Part shown: positions 6,578 to 6,849 of the stretch, piece after piece
How positions within the stretch are numbered: the stretch's first letter is position 1
Layout of the letters: each line of letters opens with the position of its first letter
DNA from: Pseudomonadota bacterium
Lineage (GTDB): Bacteria > Pseudomonadota > Gammaproteobacteria > Steroidobacterales > Steroidobacteraceae
Direction of reading: 5' to 3'
NCBI GenBank assembly: GCA_021792815.1
Contig: JAJYTX010000150.1
Coordinates: 1-6,849, forward strand
DNA: 6,849 bases
Notes under the pieces: model-generated
Databases searched by the model: none
Seen by the model: the letters and a program-made list of their open reading frames with translations, nothing else
Told to the model about the DNA's origin: nothing
Position numbers and translations under genes: made by a program

Positions 6578-6849
6578 TTGAACGAAACTGCCGAATCCGC
6601 CGCGGTCGCCGCCCTCAACCACATCGAGTCTCTCTCGGGCAAATGCCTCGGCGCGGGCATGATCGGCAACGTGCTCGAGTGGTACGACTTCGGACTGTAC
6701 GGATTTCTCGCGCCGCTGATCGGCGCGCACTTCTTCCCCTCCTCCAGGCCGATCGTCTCGCTGCTCGGCGCCTACGCCGGTTTCGCGATCGGCTTTGCCA
6801 TGCGACCGATCGGCGGGATGGTGCTCGGCCACATCGGCGATCGGCTGGG
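6578..6849 (+). CDS. MHS-family major facilitator transporter (ProP/betaine/organic-acid type), N-terminal part
   Basis: The first 90 codons of an inner-membrane proton symporter of the metabolite:H+ symporter group. A cytoplasmic N-terminus of about 24 residues is followed by the family hallmark GNVLEWYDFGLYGFLAPLIG (residues 30-49) in the first membrane segment. A second membrane segment covers about 59-75. The motif RPIGGMVLGHIGDRLG begins at 76 and leads into the conserved G-x3-D-R-x-G loop between the second and third segments. Start choice: TTG at 6578 is the only usual start codon in this frame after the in-frame TGA at 6488-6490. It sits behind a strong Shine-Dalgarno GAGAGGGGA (6566-6574). 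Members include ProP and carriers for betaines, ketoglutarate and other organic acids. Its place after the methyltransferase gene suggests it imports that pathway's substrate. The remaining roughly 340 residues lie outside the window. Confidence 0.9.
   Translation, partial: MNETAESAAVAALNHIESLSGKCLGAGMIGNVLEWYDFGLYGFLAPLIGAHFFPSSRPIVSLLGAYAGFAIGFAMRPIGGMVLGHIGDRL

Overview
The window is GC-rich (GC or C/G at most third codon positions) and densely packed. It looks like the chromosome of a high-GC proteobacterium; nothing visible fixes a genus. It holds four complete genes, two genes cut by the window ends, and no RNA genes, insertion sequences or CRISPR.

Layout, left to right. (1) 1-733, minus: the N-terminal 244 residues of an unrecognised protein. 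(2) 734-825: a 92-bp divergent promoter region. (3) 826-1872, plus: a GbdR/CdhR-type regulator with a DJ-1/PfpI-like sensor domain and an AraC DNA-binding domain. Its 3' end overlaps the next gene tail to tail by 90 bp. (4) 1783-2946, minus: a DAO-family FAD amine/amino-acid oxidase subunit. (5) 2943-4601, minus: an FAD/NAD oxidoreductase with a C-terminal BFD-type [2Fe-2S] domain (HcnB/OoxA type). Genes 5 and 4 form a two-gene operon in the order 5 then 4, joined by an ATGA stop/start overlap. (6) 4602-4865: a 264-bp divergent regulatory region. (7) 4866-6416, plus: a trimethylamine methyltransferase (MttB) family protein with no in-frame UAG, so of the non-pyrrolysine type. (8) 6578 to the window end, plus: the start of an MHS-type (ProP/proline-betaine-like) major facilitator transporter with a TTG start.

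How they may work together (inference). Regulators of this type control catabolism of glycine betaine and carnitine. Non-pyrrolysine MttB homologues demethylate quaternary amines onto a corrinoid protein. HcnBC/OoxAB-type oxidases oxidise secondary or tertiary amines and amino acids. MHS carriers import betaines and organic acids. Together this reads as an uptake and catabolism locus for an N-methylated compound: import, removal of one methyl by the MttB homologue, then oxidation of the product by the flavoprotein pair. The substrate is not identifiable from sequence. No corrinoid protein, corrinoid activator or HcnA-like small ferredoxin subunit lies in the window.
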